A stretch of DNA of 64,000 nucleotides from Mytilus edulis (GCF_963676685.1 NC_092345.1:25505585-25569584), one strand, 5' to 3'. Counted from the first letter of the stretch, positions 14,101-26,789 are shown. Numbers and translations: made by a program. Notes: generated by a model from the sequence alone, not told the origin.

Positions 14101-15467
14101 ATTTTAGTATTGGCATTGTCATCTGATAAAGTCATGCCGATTATAAGATGCACAGTTGTCTCTGCTTTCAACATCTTTCTGTTTGAACCCGTCAACCTGG
14201 AACTTATCAATTATTGGTATTATTAATTTTATTTGGAAAACAAAAGGGCGTGGAAAGGAGTATTTTTTAAATCAACAGCATTGTCCTTTATGAGTTATAA
14301 ATACAGTTGAATTATTTGATTCGCTGTTCAGTTACGTCATTCCGGCTAAACAAATTGAAAACTGTACATGCTGTACCTATACGCCTTATTTTAAGTCCAG
14401 ATTTTATTATTCGTATTGAAGTCATACTGATTAAAATACTAAAATCTGGAACAATGTGACAATGATTGACTTTAGTAGTGTCAATCCTGTGATTACGACC
14501 CGTGTATTTAGCAAAATCCTAAATACAGCTTTTGGTGGTGTGCCTGTCAGATGCGGAACGTACAGATAAGGTAATAGGTAACAGGTGAATATACTATTGG
14601 TATCGGTATCGGATTCAACCCGGAACTTCTTAATTATTGGCAATACTAATTATGTGGAAAACAAAAGGGTCTGGAGAGGTGTAATTTTTAATCAACAGCA
14701 TTGTACTATATTAGTTATGACTTATGTATAAAGTTGAATTCTTTGATTAATCGTTTTTACGTGATGACGGCTGACAAATTGGACCTCGTAATTTTAGTAT
14801 TATAGATTCATTCATATCTGTTTTACCAGTTATTACATATAAATGTCTCAAGTAAGTCTCAAGAAAATCTGTCCAGCAAAGCTATTAAAAATAATATTTT
14901 AATACACAATTTGGCTATATTATCATGATTATACATTGTAGGCAATGTTTTCATTTCCTTTCTGACCTTTTCTGGATAAACAATGATTTCAACATTTTAT
15001 ACATATCGTATAAAAAACTAAATCCCAACTAAATATTATAGAAAAAATATTTCACATTAATTAAATTACCTTTGGGTTTCATCAGTTTTCATATATATTT
15101 TATAAGAAAAAGAGGTGTACACATATACCAAACTTCAGTCCAAAATTTTCTTTTGTTTACTGAATTTCAGAACTGAATAATTATCAACAAGCATTTGCAC
15201 GAATCAATGCAATAACCATATTAATTGCAGTTTTTACAACAAATATATTCATGATATTGATTATTCTATATTAAATTAAGATTCTGCTCAGGAATGGACA
15301 ATAACACAGTCAGATGTTATTCCATGAAATATTCTGATTTATAAAAACCACCGTCCACAACATGAGAACTTGTCAGTGTTTAATCATTCACGATCAGCAT
15401 GTTCATACTTTCAACAATAACATATATTCTCCTTTCAACATCCATGCACCATCAAAGATCATTGTCC

Positions 15468-15555
15468 TTAAGTGTTCTTTACAGCATTATCTGGAACCTC
15501 ATCAAATCCTTCATCCAAAAACTTTCCTGTCTCACAGCAAACAAGGTATAAAAAT
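15468..15555 (-). pseudogene. Orphan COA3 exon 2, unit 2, frameshifted
   Basis: This is the same exon as at 7270 and 23664, but with one T (plus strand) missing in the run near 15523. On the minus strand this turns GAAAAG into GAAAG within the conserved QEKFLDE segment. The frame is lost for the remaining residues. The copy sits between two others and has no exon 1, so loss of coding function fits lack of selection. Confidence 0.8.
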
Positions 15556-16210
15556 CTGAACAGAGTTAAGGTAAATACAAGACTTTTCAAATGTATCCCT
15601 GTCATCCTGTAAACATGGTAAATTTGGAACTTTTGAGAATAGCAAAAATTGAAAATAGACAGATTTTGCAACAATAAATGTTTAAATTTTGATAGCAGAA
15701 TAATTTAAGTAGTTTGTATACCTGTTGACTGGCATATGTTTCTGCCCCAAAAACATCTCTGATACAAGCCACAGTATTCTGACTTAAAACATGAATACTT
15801 TAATATACAATGTACCAAGGTATTGGCAGTAAGCCAACCGTACAAGAGCTATATAGCTGGTCAAGATCATTAAAAACTTCCATTTGTTGTATTGGAAGTC
15901 TTTAAGTTTTACAAGCTGGACAAGTATGTCAGCAATAGACTGCAACTTGTGGATCCTTATAAACTTTACCCTTTATCATGTTTAAAGCCAAAGTGATATG
16001 ATGACCCATTGGACTGGCAAAAATTATGGCCATGAGAGATGCTAGCTGCATATACCTTGCTCTTAAGGTTTAAAAAAGATCTGGTATAGGTTAAACTCAA
16101 AGATTTGCAAGCTACACAATAACTTACTTTGCTTGTCATGTGATTTTGTATGAAAAATATCAATGTTGATTATTGACGACATACTTTAAAAAAAACTTCT
16201 ACTTTTTCAG

Positions 16211-16321
16211 GACCATGTGTTAATAGAGTTGAAACAGACCGGATTAAAAACAAGTGAAGGATTAGTGAGAGAAGACGATCCATTCTTGGTTGTCCATCCA
16301 AATTATGTTATTGATTCATGA
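16211..16321 (+). CDS. Terminal exon of an unidentified gene, unit 3 copy
   Basis: This is a second copy of the 37-codon terminal exon at 8014, with the same acceptor tract and stop. One change (agaaaagac to agagaagac) replaces lysine by glutamate in the VRKDD segment. The frame stays open. The unit junction lies 141 bp upstream, so it has no exon partner of its own in the window. Use as an alternative last exon by the upstream gene is possible but not shown. Confidence 0.55.
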   Translation, partial: DHVLIELKQTGLKTSEGLVREDDPFLVVHPNYVIDS

Positions 16322-19300
16322 AATTGTTAGAAAACATAAATTGACTTACAAGAGAATAAGGAATTATAAGGTCACAAAATAATGGATTAAATTATTTTTT
16401 TAGTTAAAGTAAAGTTATTAGAAATGATTTCAACAAATACATTAATTTTGAAGATCTAATAATCAAATGTTTAATATCAGTCTTATTTGTTAGTTTATAC
16501 ATTTTGTGTAATTATATAAGAGAAGGAGTGATAAAAATCATAAATTTTTAATTCAGTAACCATTTGTAAATATTTGCTAAAATATATGTAACATCAGCTA
16601 AGAGATGTATTAAATATGTCTTTAATGGTGAAAAAATGTAATGTTTCAGGTCTGACACTGGCCCTTCTATTTGATATGATTTAAAAAATATTAACTGAAG
16701 ATTCATAACTTATACATGTATATGCCACATTTTTATCTTTGCCTAAATTCAACAGGGCTTTCACATTCTTATATCTTTTTTCATTCTGAGATTTTTAATT
16801 TTTTCAATGATAATTAATTGATACATATTGGATTTATATAATTATATTTTGTATAGATTATTTCTTTTTGTTATTAAAATCCTGAAATTTCACATGTATA
16901 TATTCATTATCTTATATATTGTCAGGTTAGTGATAGATCTGTTGTTTATATCAATTATCTTATGTATAAAAAAATGTTTTCAAAAAGTATTTTATATTTG
17001 AAAAACTTCCTGACATGAAATTATATTTTCAAAAAAATATGTTTTGATAAAACACTTAAAGTCAGACTCCAATCTTAATTAATTGGGATTGTCAGTTTTC
17101 CTGTTGAAGGCGAGTTCTCTCGATGCACTCTAGGCTGCCTCCCAAAAAAAAATGTCTACCAAGAAATAACCCAAAAGAACTGAAAGTGTTGATAAAACAC
17201 AAAATCAGTCAATCAATCAATCGTTCAAAATCTGGATTTAGATCTGATCTGTATAATAAAAAGCAAAACTGGATAAAGAATATTTGTAAATTTAACCTTG
17301 TATCGTACTAATTTTGTATTATGACTTGTAAAGTTTCATACATAGGTGCTAGTACATATGGATCATTTGCCAGTATTATTTTACATATAAGCAGATCCAT
17401 AACAAGTTGAACTAACCATACTTTATACAACTTTCATCAGAATTTTTTGCATATTCACAAATTCATTGTTTTTTTCTTGTTATTTGATATAAAGGGCAGT
17501 TACTGCTATTGGAACAAATATTTTGCCATAAGTGTTCAATATTTTGTAATGTTATTTTGCCAAAATGTGTTCATGTTAATCTGCTGCAAAGAAATTCTCT
17601 TTACTTATATTTGTGTTCGTTAACATTCTACAGCTATGCATACTATTGAAATGAAATAGATTTAAACATAATCAAATGTATTTATCAACCAAATGTGTTC
17701 ACTCAGTATACATGTACAGATTCAGTAACTGTGTTCAGACATTAATATTTTATATTCAGGAACAATATTTTGCCACATAATGTGTTCAACTCTGTACAGA
17801 TTGGAATAATAAGCCATGGAATAAACTATATATCATCTATAATATTTGTTTTATACTTTATAGGGATTATGGTGGATTCATTTATTTTCGTGGATTTGGG
17901 TAAACTTGCAATTTTGTGTATATTTGGTTTTGCCAAAGTCTGTTCCGCTTCAGCTTAAAGTTTTTGGTCAAGTTGGTTTTTGATGAAGTGGAAGTCCAAT
18001 CTAAGTACACATGTTCCCTATGATATGATCTTTCTAATTTAAATGCCAAATTAGATTTTTGATCCCAATTATTTTAGTCCACTGAACATAGAAAATGATG
18101 GTGTGTGTGGGCATTCCTGTACTATGGACACATTGTTGTTTATTTTAAGGGATGATGGATGGATATATATACCCTGCCATGTCCTATCTGTAAACACTGC
18201 TGTCTTGTGCTTGATGGAGTGTTGAGCACCCGCAAACATATTACCCGCCACATTCTGTACTTTTCTTCCCAACTTGAAACTTTTTAACCAGACGGTTTTA
18301 CTACAAGTATCGCATAAACCTAATATTATCAATGTTCTATGATAATAAGGAGATGGTCAGACAGACATGTACACCTTACAATCATTCCATACTTCAATGT
18401 AAGTTGACCTATTGCTTTAAGTATTTGAAAAACAGATCAAAACACAATAAAATGCTTCACTGAGCACAGCCTGATACAACCGCAGAGGTTAAACACTGAA
18501 CAATTGGGACAAATTTCATTTTGGACACTATTCAAGCTTGATACTTTCAAAATTTGGATTGCTATCAAATTTTTGACATTATATAGGTTTCTGACAAAAC
18601 AAATGTCAAGATCTTGCAAATCTATTGTGCAATACTGTGCCATTAAAGATTTCTTCTTGAAACTATAAAAATTTGAAATTCCTAAACTGTTGGCACAATA
18701 ACCCCCAAGATGAATCCAAACCTTCTACTTTTTTGTATTAAACATTGTGGTACAATTTCAGAGCAATTGAAATACTTCTATACAAGTTATTATCCTGAAA
18801 GTAGAAACATGCTTCTTTTGGGCCCCTTATTCCTAAACAGTTGGGACCATTATCCCTAAAATCAATCCCAACCTTCCTTCTGTGGTATTGAACCTTATTT
18901 AATTTCAAAGAGATCCGTTCACATACACTAAATTTAGTCCGGAAACCAATGTGTCTTTGGATGAAGACATCATACCATTATACAATCCCAAAACAAATTT
19001 TATGGTCGTATAAAAAGCTCAACATTGACCAATTTACCATGAAAATGAGGCCATGGCCAGCTTATACCAGCCAGACCAACATGTCACCTTGCAATTTTTC
19101 CATACACTTATATTAATATAGTTGACATATTGCTTATAATAGTACTTGGAAAAATACCAAAACACAAAAAACTTAACATTGACCAATGAACCATGAAAAT
19201 GAGGTCAAGGATGTGATACCAACTAGACTGACATGTACAATATGTAGTAGACCTATTGCTTATAATACTTGAAAAACAAACCAAAACACTAAAACTTAAC

Positions 19301-22300
19301 CTTGACCAATAAAATTGGTCAAGGTCAGATGAAACCTTCCAGAATGACCTGTACCCTTTACAATTATGCATATACCACATATAGATGACCTACTGCTTAT
19401 AGTATCTGAGAAACGGACCTAATCACAAGGTCAGAAGAATCCTGTCCAACGGACATGTAGGCCTTCCAAGGAACCTATATACCATACACAGGTTATACTA
19501 CTCAGAAAGTGAAATATTCACATGGAAAAAAAATAAAAATCAAGCAGTCACTGAACAAGGACAAAGGACATATGACGGACAGAAACTTTGTAACATAAGG
19601 TATCTGCATTCTAAGAATGAAGCATCCAGAGGTCTTCTTCCTTCTGAAACATAAAGCTTTATACAAATAGTTTACTGTATAGTAATACCTGTCTTGCATT
19701 CAAATGTCTTGTGTAATGAAGTTTCCATATTCATGTCTTGTCCTTTACCTTGTTTTCTTGATTAAGCTATATATTTTGTTGCCACATGAATTTCCCTTTG
19801 AGTATTATTGACATTATTATAACTAGATTTGATAAAGGATATGCAAGCAAGCTAAACATGTCTGCCAGACAGGGTTCACCTGAACTTGATCTCATTTTTG
19901 GACTTCATCAGATATAAACAATTGGTCAACTAGATTTGGTGTGTGGATTTTTTGGGGGTTTATATGTCACTCTATTATGGTTATTTTAATCAATCTTTTA
20001 ATTGTCATGGTGAAGTCTATTTCTTACAACATGTTCTCTCTCTCTCTATATATATAGTATGTCGAAATCAATGATAGTTTTGTGTGCATTTCTGTCTGGC
20101 AGGGTTCCTCTGACCTTGACCTTATTTGCAGGGTTTCTTTGGTCCATTTTAAGTTTTCTTTTTTAGGTTCTTGGGTACTTTATGCAATATATGAACTTTA
20201 TTTGTTGTATTCTTGATTGCAAGATGTACATGTCTGCTTGGCAGAATAATATGACATTGATATCATGTTCATGGTTCATTGGTCAACGCTGTTTGGTAGT
20301 ATGTCGGTTTTTCAACTTATCACCAATTGGTTAACTAAATTTATAGTGTATGGAATGATTTTTAGGTGTACATGTATGTCTGGCAGGATTTATCTGATGT
20401 TGAATTCATTTTCATGGATCATTGGTATTGTAAAGATGTTATTCTTGTAGTAAAACTGATGGATGATCAGTTTAGAAATTGAGAAATCTCAGGATGTGCC
20501 CTTTTGTGTAATATTTCAAATGATAGGCACAATAAGGACTTTTTAATGCATCTACATGTATCTACTATGTTGGCATAAATATTAATAATTATGACATTAA
20601 AGGTGTAATTCATTTTTCTGACTTTAACTGCCCTCTTGCACAAATCTTAAAGCATGTCGAAAAAAAAAGTCCAAGGACCATAACTCTGTACAAAATTCTT
20701 AGACCGGAATAAATTTGAACTTGGTCTGTTACTTGTCATGATAAAACTATATACCAATTTTCCATTTAATATCTTCAGGAACGACGAAAAAAGTGAGGAA
20801 AACTAATTATTTGAGTGATTTTTCTTAGCCGAAGGACCACAACTCTGCACAAAATCATCAGACCAAAACCAAATTTTAACTTGATCTGTTACTTGTCATA
20901 ATAAAACAAAAAACCACCAATTATCAGATCAAAATCTTAATGAAAGAAGAAAAATATGTTGAAAACTGATTTGAAACTTTGTTGATAGAGGACTGATAAA
21001 TAGACTTCTAAATATCTAATATTTTTATTTATTTTTTTGGGAAGGGGAGTACTGTCTCATTGACATATACTCTTATCTCCTTTATCTAGACAAACAGCAG
21101 TCCAATCAAACTTAGAATAAAGCAAGATGAACCCCATCAAAATAGTGGATACATTCACGATTATGTTCATGTATGGTGGTAAAAATTCTCTGGATTCATT
21201 TATTTTCTTTGATATTCGATTCCATGGTTTTGTCAAATTGTGCATACCATGCATAAAGCATATAGATCAATCATCTGTTGGACATTTAAATTTGTGGTTT
21301 ATATGAACCCGTACCCAGGAAATCCATAAACATCAACATCCCAGGAGAATCTGCAGTTCTTAGAATATTATATGATTCTAATTTAAGCCTGCATTAACCA
21401 CTTTTTGGGATCAGCTTTAAAAATTAACACTTACAAATTAGAAAAATTACTGATGTGTAAAATAATAAGTTTTATTCAAACAATATCACATAAAAATGTT
21501 CTGTAATATGTAATTCTTCACATACATATCCATGCATTTACACTGAAACCATTCTTTTAATTACGTTCTAATTTTTATTTTATTCATCCGGTTATAAAAA
21601 CCTAAAAATTCTTTAAAGATGGTTGCATTTTTATTGTGAAATATCTCTGGAGATATGATTTATTAACTGTATGAAAAATGTACAAATTGAAACCAATGTA
21701 AAATAAATTGAGGAGTATGGTAAGGATGCCACTAAGAAACAACATACCAGAATTTAAAAGATGAAAGTATGCTTTCAGTGTAATATAACATTCAAAACAA
21801 AGAAAATCTACACATTTACTTCAGTCATCAAATGGTCATGACAGTGAAAAGAAAAAATGAAAAGAAACTACCAACATACTTAAGTTCACATTATTTTGTC
21901 ATACTATATACATTTTTGTATATTACTATATAAACAATTATAATTCGACATAATTTTTTGGTATATACATCACTTTTGTCTTAGAATTAGACAAATGTTA
22001 GAGTCTAAATCTATTAAATGAATAAATGACGAATGATCAATGATAATAATATATTCAGGAAACTAACATTTCATATTCTTAGGAGGGGTAGATGGTAGTA
22101 GACTATATAAATAAAAAAAAGGGGGGAAGTAGCCTCAAATTGAAAGAATAAAATAAATATTTTAATACTACATGTATAAATAGTGAATGAAATTAACAAT
22201 CATTCAGTTTTGCCATTAAAAATATATAGTACTAGAACACACCCTTGATATCGCGGGTCTGTGACTGAATTAAAGAATATAACTATGCGTAAGCTTTATT

Positions 22301-23574
22301 TTAGTATTGGCATTGTCATCTGATAAAGTCATGCCGATTATAAGATGCACAGTTGTCTCTGCTTTCAACATCTTTCTGTTTGAACCCGTCGACTTGGAAC
22401 TTATCAATTATTGGTATTATTAATTTTATTTGGAAAACAAAAGGGCGTGGAAAGGAGTATTTTTTAAATCAACAGCATTGTCCTTTATGAGTTATAAATA
22501 CAGTTGAATTATTTGATTCGCTGTTCAGTTACGTCATTCCGGCTAAACAAATTGAAAACTGTACATGCTGTACCTATACGCCTTATTTTAAGTCCAGATT
22601 TTATTATTCGTATTGAAGTCATACTGATTAAAATACTAAAATCTGGAACAATGTGACAATGATTGACTTTAGTAGTGTCAATCCTGTGATTACGACCCGT
22701 GTATTTAGCAAAATCCTAAATACAGCGTTTGGTGGTGTGCCTGTCAGATGCGGAACGTACAGATAAGGTAATAGGTAACAGGTGAATATACTATTGGTAT
22801 CGGTATAGGATTCAACCCGGAACTTCTTAATTATTGGCAATACTAATTATGTGGAAAACAAAAGGGTCTGGAGAGGTGTAATTTTTAATCAACAGCATTG
22901 TACTATATTAGTTATGACTTATGTATAAAGTTGAATTCTTTGATTAATCGTTTTTACGTGATGACGGCTGACAAATTGGACCTCGTAATTTTAGTATTAT
23001 AGATTCATTCATATCTGTTTTACCAGTTATTACATATAAATGTCTCAAGTAAGTCTCAAGAAAATCTGTCCAGCAAAGCTATTAAAAATAATATTTTAAT
23101 ACACAATTTGGCTATATTATCATGATTATACATTGTAGGCAATGTTTTCATTTCCTTTCTGACCTTTTCTGGATAAACAATGATTTCAACATTTTATACA
23201 TATCGTATAAAAAACTAAATCCCAACTAAATATTATAGAAAAAATATTTCACATTAATTAAATTACCTTTGGGTTTCATCAGTTTTCATATATATTTTAT
23301 AAGAAAAAGAGGTGTACACATATACAAAACTTCAGTCCAAAATTTTCTTTTGTTTTCTTCTGGTATTCAGAACTGAATAATTATCAACAAGCATTTGCAC
23401 GAATCAATGCAATAACCATATTAATTGCAGTTTTTACAACAAATATATTCATGATATTGATTATTCTATATTAAATTAAGATTCTGCTCAGGAATGGACA
23501 ATAACACAGATGTTATTCCATGAAATATTCTGATTTATAAAAACCACCGTCCACAACATGAGAACTTGTCAGTG

Positions 23575-23580
23575 TTTAAT
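23575..23580 (-). promoter_or_regulatory. Possible COA3 polyadenylation signal (ATTAAA)
   Basis: The minus-strand hexamer ATTAAA lies 84 bp past the COA3 stop codon. It is the nearest signal-like word; no closer AATAAA was seen. The assignment is positional only. Confidence 0.35.
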
Positions 23581-23663
23581 CATTCACGATCAGCATGTTC
23601 ATACTTTCAACAATAACATATATTCTCCTTTCAACATCCATGCACCATCAAAGATCATTGTCC

Positions 23664-24683
23664 TTAAGTGTTCTTTACAGCATTATCTGGAACCTCATCA
23701 AATCCTTCATCCAAAAACTTTTCCTGTCTCACAGCAAACAAGGTATAAAAATCTGAACAGAGTTAAGGTAAATACAAGACTTTTCAAATGTATCCCTGTC
23801 ATCCTGTAAACATGGTAAATTTGGAACTTTTGAGAATAGCAAAAATTGAAAATAGACAGATTTTGCAACAATAAATGTTTAAATTTTGATAGCAGAATAA
23901 TTTAAGTAGTTTGTATACCTGTTGACTGGCATATGTTTCTGCCCCAAAAACATCTCTGATACAAGCCACAGTATTCTGACTTAAAACATGAATACTTTAA
24001 TATACAATGTACCAAGGTATTGGCAGTAAGCCAACCGTACAAGAGCTATATAGCTGGTCAAGATTATTAAAAACTTCCATTTGTTGTATTGGAAGTCTTT
24101 AAGTTTTACAAGCTGGACAAGTATGTCAGCAATAGACTGCAACTTGTGGATCCTTATAAACTTTACCCTTTATCATGTTTAAAGCCAAAGTGATATGATG
24201 ACCCATTGGACTGGCAAAAATTATGGCCATGAGAGATGCTAGCTGCATATACCTTGCTCTTAAGGTGATTTTGATGATATTGATATTTGCAGACCGTGGC
24301 ACCTATATCACAAAAGTCAAAATTTTCAAAGGACAAAAATTATAGAGCAAAGTTTTCGCAGATAGAGACATGGGAGATGCAAAAATCAAAAAGTGGTTTT
24401 CAAAATAGTGACTATTTATAATATCTTGCAATATAACTGAATAAAGGATACAAATTCCAACTGAAAATATTGCCAGCACTGTTGCAAACTTGTTATGTGA
24501 TTTTCTGTGAGCTGTGTGAACTTCCCATCTCTCTTTATTTAAACGGTTAAATTTCTTATAATAGTATTTGTCTGATGGTTTCAAAGATTCCAGATTTTTC
24601 TCCATGTCAATAACTGGTAAACGTTTATCATCAGTCTTAGATACGGCAGTGCCCCAAATCCTTTTTACAAGACTGTTTGCCAT
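23664..24683 (-). CDS. COA3: Cytochrome c oxidase assembly factor 3 (COA3/CCDC56), two exons
   Basis: Exon 1 is 24452-24683 (ATG at 24683, 77 codons plus one base) and exon 2 is 23664-23752; the 699-bp intron has donor T|GTATCC and acceptor TTCAG|AT. The split codon TAT gives the junction GIYFYTLFAVRQEKFLDEGF. The product is 106 residues, the length I recall for human COA3. Residues about 65-86 form one membrane span, preceded by a basic stretch (RLNKERWEVHTAHRKSHNK). The segment IY-YT..-QEKFLDE matches the conserved region of the animal family. COA3 is a mitochondrial inner-membrane protein that stabilises newly made COX1 during complex IV assembly. Exon 2 and about 514 bp of intron lie in the last tandem unit; exon 1 is in unique DNA. 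The minus-strand frame continues past the donor to a later stop, which would give a false 126-residue single-exon reading. Confidence 0.88.
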
Positions 24684-25719
24684 GATTTGGTGTTTTGTAA
24701 TTGACCTTTCCTTGGGAAGTGCTTGTAACGGGGACAGTAACGTACGAAACTTATTTAGTACTTTTAGTACTATTCAGGTTAACTTTCTCCACATCAATGG
24801 AACACTCCAATCTTTACAAATCAAACCAAATCAAAAATCGATGTATATTATTTTTTTAGATGTATACTAATGAAACAATTACTACATAATCTGAGCAGAT
24901 CTTTTAAAACTGTCACAAACACTATAAATAACCAATTTCATGTTGCTTACACATGATAATGTTGTAATTTAAATGTGCTATAGCATAATTGTGCTTATAG
25001 CAATATAAAACGTATTTATCTTATCTTATCTTAAAATTGCAAATTATTATAAACATACGATATATCATGCACAATAACAATGAATAACTTGAGATAAATG
25101 ATATATACACTACAGTAATGTTTGAAACATACTGAGGAACACCGATGCAGGAATAGATATGACAATGTTTATACCAAAGTTTCCATTGGAACTTCTGTTA
25201 GGCGGAACAAATATACGTTTACAAATCCAGTACATAGATTACATATAAAAAGCTAAACTTAGCAATTAAACAATATATATTTTACCAACTGTTATCTTAC
25301 GATGCCAGAATTAAAAAACAGTATATATATTTTTAATGCAAACAATTCTTCACTGAATACGTGAGAATTTATAAAAGACCTTTCTCTGACAATGCTTTTT
25401 TTTATGTTTGAGCAGGAACATATGATAAACAGTGGTTTAACTCCTCACATACATAACTAACTATGCAAAACAAATAAACGAAAAATAAATCTTATAATAA
25501 AAAAAAAACACCATAAAAACGACAAACACTCAGTTACGGGCATCTAACTTCGATCAAGTCTTGTGACAGGCACATACAGAATTTGGCAAAGTTTAACATG
25601 TTTGCTGTCCCTAAACCAGGTAGGGGGTTGTCTTTTCCTATATGAAGGTTTATACATATGTGCCGCTAGAATGGGCCCTTTTTATTATATTTTGAGCTGG
25701 GACGTCATCAATTGGTGAT
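24684..25719. other. COA3 upstream region, no gene seen
   Basis: The tract presumably contains the COA3 promoter and 5' UTR, but I see no clear core-promoter motif. The 24930-25033 part resembles a LINE 3' end (listed separately). The part from about 25500 to 25700 resembles mussel interspersed repeats, but I could not define its borders. Confidence 0.5.
24930..25033 (+). repeat. Possible LINE 3' end with (TTATC)n tail
   Basis: An imperfect stem-loop (gctatagca...tgcttatagc) is followed by an A-rich stretch and three copies of TTATC. The order stem-loop, A-rich, TTATC tail is the same as in the LINE fragment ending at 32428. No coding part is present. Confidence 0.4.
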
Positions 25720-25945
25720 TTGATCTGGTCGGAGCTTAACTTGAAATACAATACAGTTATCTATATATTATCTACCCCATGCTCTGTAAACTGTTTATTT
25801 TAGACTTTTGATAGTTTGGATAAATGTTTTACATTGTTATAAACCAAATATGAGAATTTGAGTCAAATCGGTTACAATGAATTTGACAGCTAGTGCCCCT
25901 TTAATGAAAGTGAAATAGTGAAATAATAATTTGGGGTGCAATTTA
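25720..25945 (-). repeat. Reverse fragment of the 0.65-kb GGGGCACTAGCTG element
   Basis: The reverse complement matches about 30440-30625, including the internal junction ctttcattaaaggggcacta. It therefore derives from a dimeric or tandem form, not from a single monomer end. Confidence 0.75.
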
Positions 25946-25974
25946 ATCAATGTTTTTATTTTTATTATTTTTTG

Positions 25975-26098
25975 AGAAAACAAAGAAATAGATATAGTGG
26001 TCAACGTCAAACACGTTAATAAAGTAATACAAATAGACAGAAAATACAAAAACATTATTATAAAAAAAACATTGATTAACAAAAAATGTATCTGCTAA
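25975..26098 (+). repeat. Direct repeat flanking the transposon, left copy
   Basis: It contains aatacgttaataaagtaata-like wording (cacgttaataaagtaataca), aatagacag and aacattgattaacaaaa. The same order recurs at 27531-27650 on the other side of the transposon, with moderate divergence. Confidence 0.8.
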
Positions 26099-26548
26099 AG
26101 CCCCAGTCCCACTAGACCACGATCGCACCACGCTCACCGCGATCTAAAATACATTCAGATCGTAGTGAGGTCGCGGTATGAGCGGCATGAAAATGTAAAT
26201 GTTCGTTGCTTTCACGATGCTAATACGTTCTAATTATGCTTCTACAATGATCCCGCTACGATTATACCACGTTCTCACCGCGCTTATTCTGCGACCTCAC
26301 TACGCTTATCAAAATCTTTCTACGCTCATCACGTTCTCACTACGAAAATACCACGAGTTATCCGATTGCAACACGATCTTACCACGCTTCTGCTGGGATT
26401 AAAGCAAGTTCTTACCACGATTATACTACGTTCTTACCGCAATCTTACTACGTTCTCAGCAATAACGTCAATATCGTGTTCCATATCAATACAGTTCCAT
26501 TCCTTCTATTTCGGATTAATACGTAAATTTCTCGGAAACAATACAGTC

Positions 26549-26677
26549 ATGCCACCAAAATTTACTAGAACACGTGGGCGTGGTGGTAGGGGTTCATGTA
26601 GAGGCAAAGGGAGCAGAGCTCTGATGGTTAGGAATTATAATCAAGCAGAGATGTCGGACCGACCAATCCAACCTTAA
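26549..26677 (+). pseudogene. Truncated Arg/Gly-rich ORF inside the transposon
   Basis: A 42-codon frame begins MPPKFTRTRGRGGRGSCRGK and ends at TAA. The RG-rich start resembles the N-terminus of a nucleic-acid-binding protein. Its position just inside the subterminal repeats suggests it is the remaining 5' end of an element-encoded ORF lost by internal deletion. The function is unknown. Confidence 0.45.
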
Positions 26678-26789
26678 TTACAACTAAATTAAACCTATTG
26701 CATGTCCATGAAGCTCAATTGACGATATTTCAGTGAACGATTGCAGAGATGACACAGATGTGTCAATAGATATCAATAGATATAGGAAG

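Larger units (their letters stand above)
7873..16069. repeat. 8.2-kb tandem array, unit 2 (complete)
   Basis: This is a complete unit of about 8197 bp. It starts within what was the last intron of an unidentified plus-strand gene (its terminal exon lies 140 bp inside) and ends within former COA3 intron 1. The borders come from the point where unit 3 departs into unique sequence. The first 1.9 kb matches unit 3 almost perfectly, while later parts match unit 1 better, so the unit is a mosaic. It carries a 1-bp deletion in its orphan COA3 exon. Confidence 0.95.
16070..24266. repeat. 8.2-kb tandem array, unit 3 (complete, rightmost)
   Basis: This is the last complete unit. It follows units 1 and 2 closely (offset about 16395 from unit 1) until 24266, where sequence changes abruptly from the shared tract to unique DNA holding COA3 exon 1. 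Unit-specific differences include a dense cluster at about 18245-18342 and smaller changes near 20425, 20725, 21715, 22390, 23356 and 23510. Because it abuts unique DNA, its COA3 exon 2 is the one in normal context. Confidence 0.95.

Noticed and set aside
24303-24451. C-terminal part of the 126-residue minus-strand frame that begins with COA3 exon 1
   Set aside because: It lies past a usable donor, and the residues after it show no similarity to COA3. The spliced version restores the conserved C-terminus.
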